A stretch of DNA of 64,000 nt from Apostichopus japonicus (lineage: Eukaryota; Echinodermata; Holothuroidea; Aspidochirotida; Stichopodidae), in the NCBI RefSeq assembly GCF_037975245.1, contig NC_092577.1, forward strand, positions 12,671,013 through 12,735,012, given 5' to 3'. Within the stretch, counting starts at the first letter, position 1. Every line of letters begins with the position of its first letter. Below the pieces are notes generated by a model. It saw only the letters and a program-made list of their open reading frames with translations, was not told the origin of the DNA and did no database searches. Below are positions 63,706-64,000 of this stretch, in pieces. A program made the translations under genes and the position numbers.

Positions 63706-63974
63706 CTTTTTGTTCTCCCCATCCTGTTATCCAGACAGACGTCCCTGCTGGCCAATCTTGAGAAGGCAGACACGCGGGCCGTATATAATCGTTGAATTCA
63801 ACATCACTCGATAATCTCAACAAAGCGATATCATTGTTTCTGGTAATTAAGCTGTTATAGTAAGGATGCACTATAACTTCGGAGACGTTGATACTTTGTT
63901 GGGTATCATCCAAATCATTTACCCGGTGATTTCCGAGGACTACTTTGTATTCTGCTTCGTTTCGATCATATTTG
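63706..63974 (-). CDS. Trypsin-like serine protease, exon with catalytic Asp; gene continues off the right edge
   Basis: Minus strand between acceptor TTTCTCAG (AG at 63976-63975) and donor AAAG/GTACTT. It encodes KYDRNEAEYKVVLGNHRVND, SINVSEVIVHPYYNS, the catalytic NNDIALLRLS (Asp102), IRPACLPSQDWPAGTSVW and ITGWGEQK. This is the standard central part of a chymotrypsin-fold (S1A) protease. The exon with His57 and the signal peptide should lie beyond 64000. Possible identities are a digestive or immune trypsin-like enzyme, or the protease domain of a larger modular protein; the window cannot tell. Splice phases are consistent across all three exons, so the gene looks functional here. Confidence 0.9.
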
Positions 63975-64000
63975 CTGAGAAACACAGACAAGCAGACATG

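Overview
The window looks like a piece of an invertebrate nuclear genome. It has genes with introns, very long (AT)n, (ATCT)n and (ATCC)n arrays, and debris from Penelope-like, jockey-like, CR1/L2-like, hAT-like and LTR elements. The mix, together with a trypsin gene with phase-matched introns, suggests a marine invertebrate, perhaps an echinoderm. The taxon is an inference; nothing here fixes it.

Layout. About 58.5 kb is a head-to-tail array of five homologous units beginning near 1, 17433, 32046, 40340 and 49700. Each unit runs in the same order: an anonymous 5' flank, a decayed jockey-like retrotransposon on the minus strand, an inverted fragment of a Penelope-like element (PLE) 3' region, a forward PLE reverse-transcriptase body, microsatellites and non-coding spacer, then a multi-pass membrane protein gene on the plus strand. 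That gene has a short first coding exon, an intron with an (AT)n tract, and a large second exon. All five gene copies (A-E) carry lesions, each different in kind, so this is a decaying receptor-like family cluster. Units 4 and 5 are nearly identical and came from a very recent duplication.

Units differ by clean insertions whose empty sites are preserved in sister units. These are a 4.49-kb terminal-inverted-repeat element with a TA target duplication in unit 1, a 1.1-kb solo LTR in unit 2, a non-LTR retrotransposon at a deletion breakpoint in unit 3, and a 255-bp hAT-like MITE with 8-bp target duplications plus a retrotransposon tail in units 4 and 5. The 4.49-kb element is the most interesting: on its minus strand it seems to carry exons of a cellular-type gene (a probable SAM-domain start and a C-terminal region with phase-compatible splice sites) and no transposase that I can recognise.

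Right of the array (58.55-64 kb) lie a CR1/L2-like retrotransposon 3' half with an intact 376-codon frame and an (ATT)n tail, AT-rich sequence, about 1.7 kb in which I see no gene, a 38-bp minisatellite, and the last three exons of a trypsin-like serine protease entering from the right edge on the minus strand.
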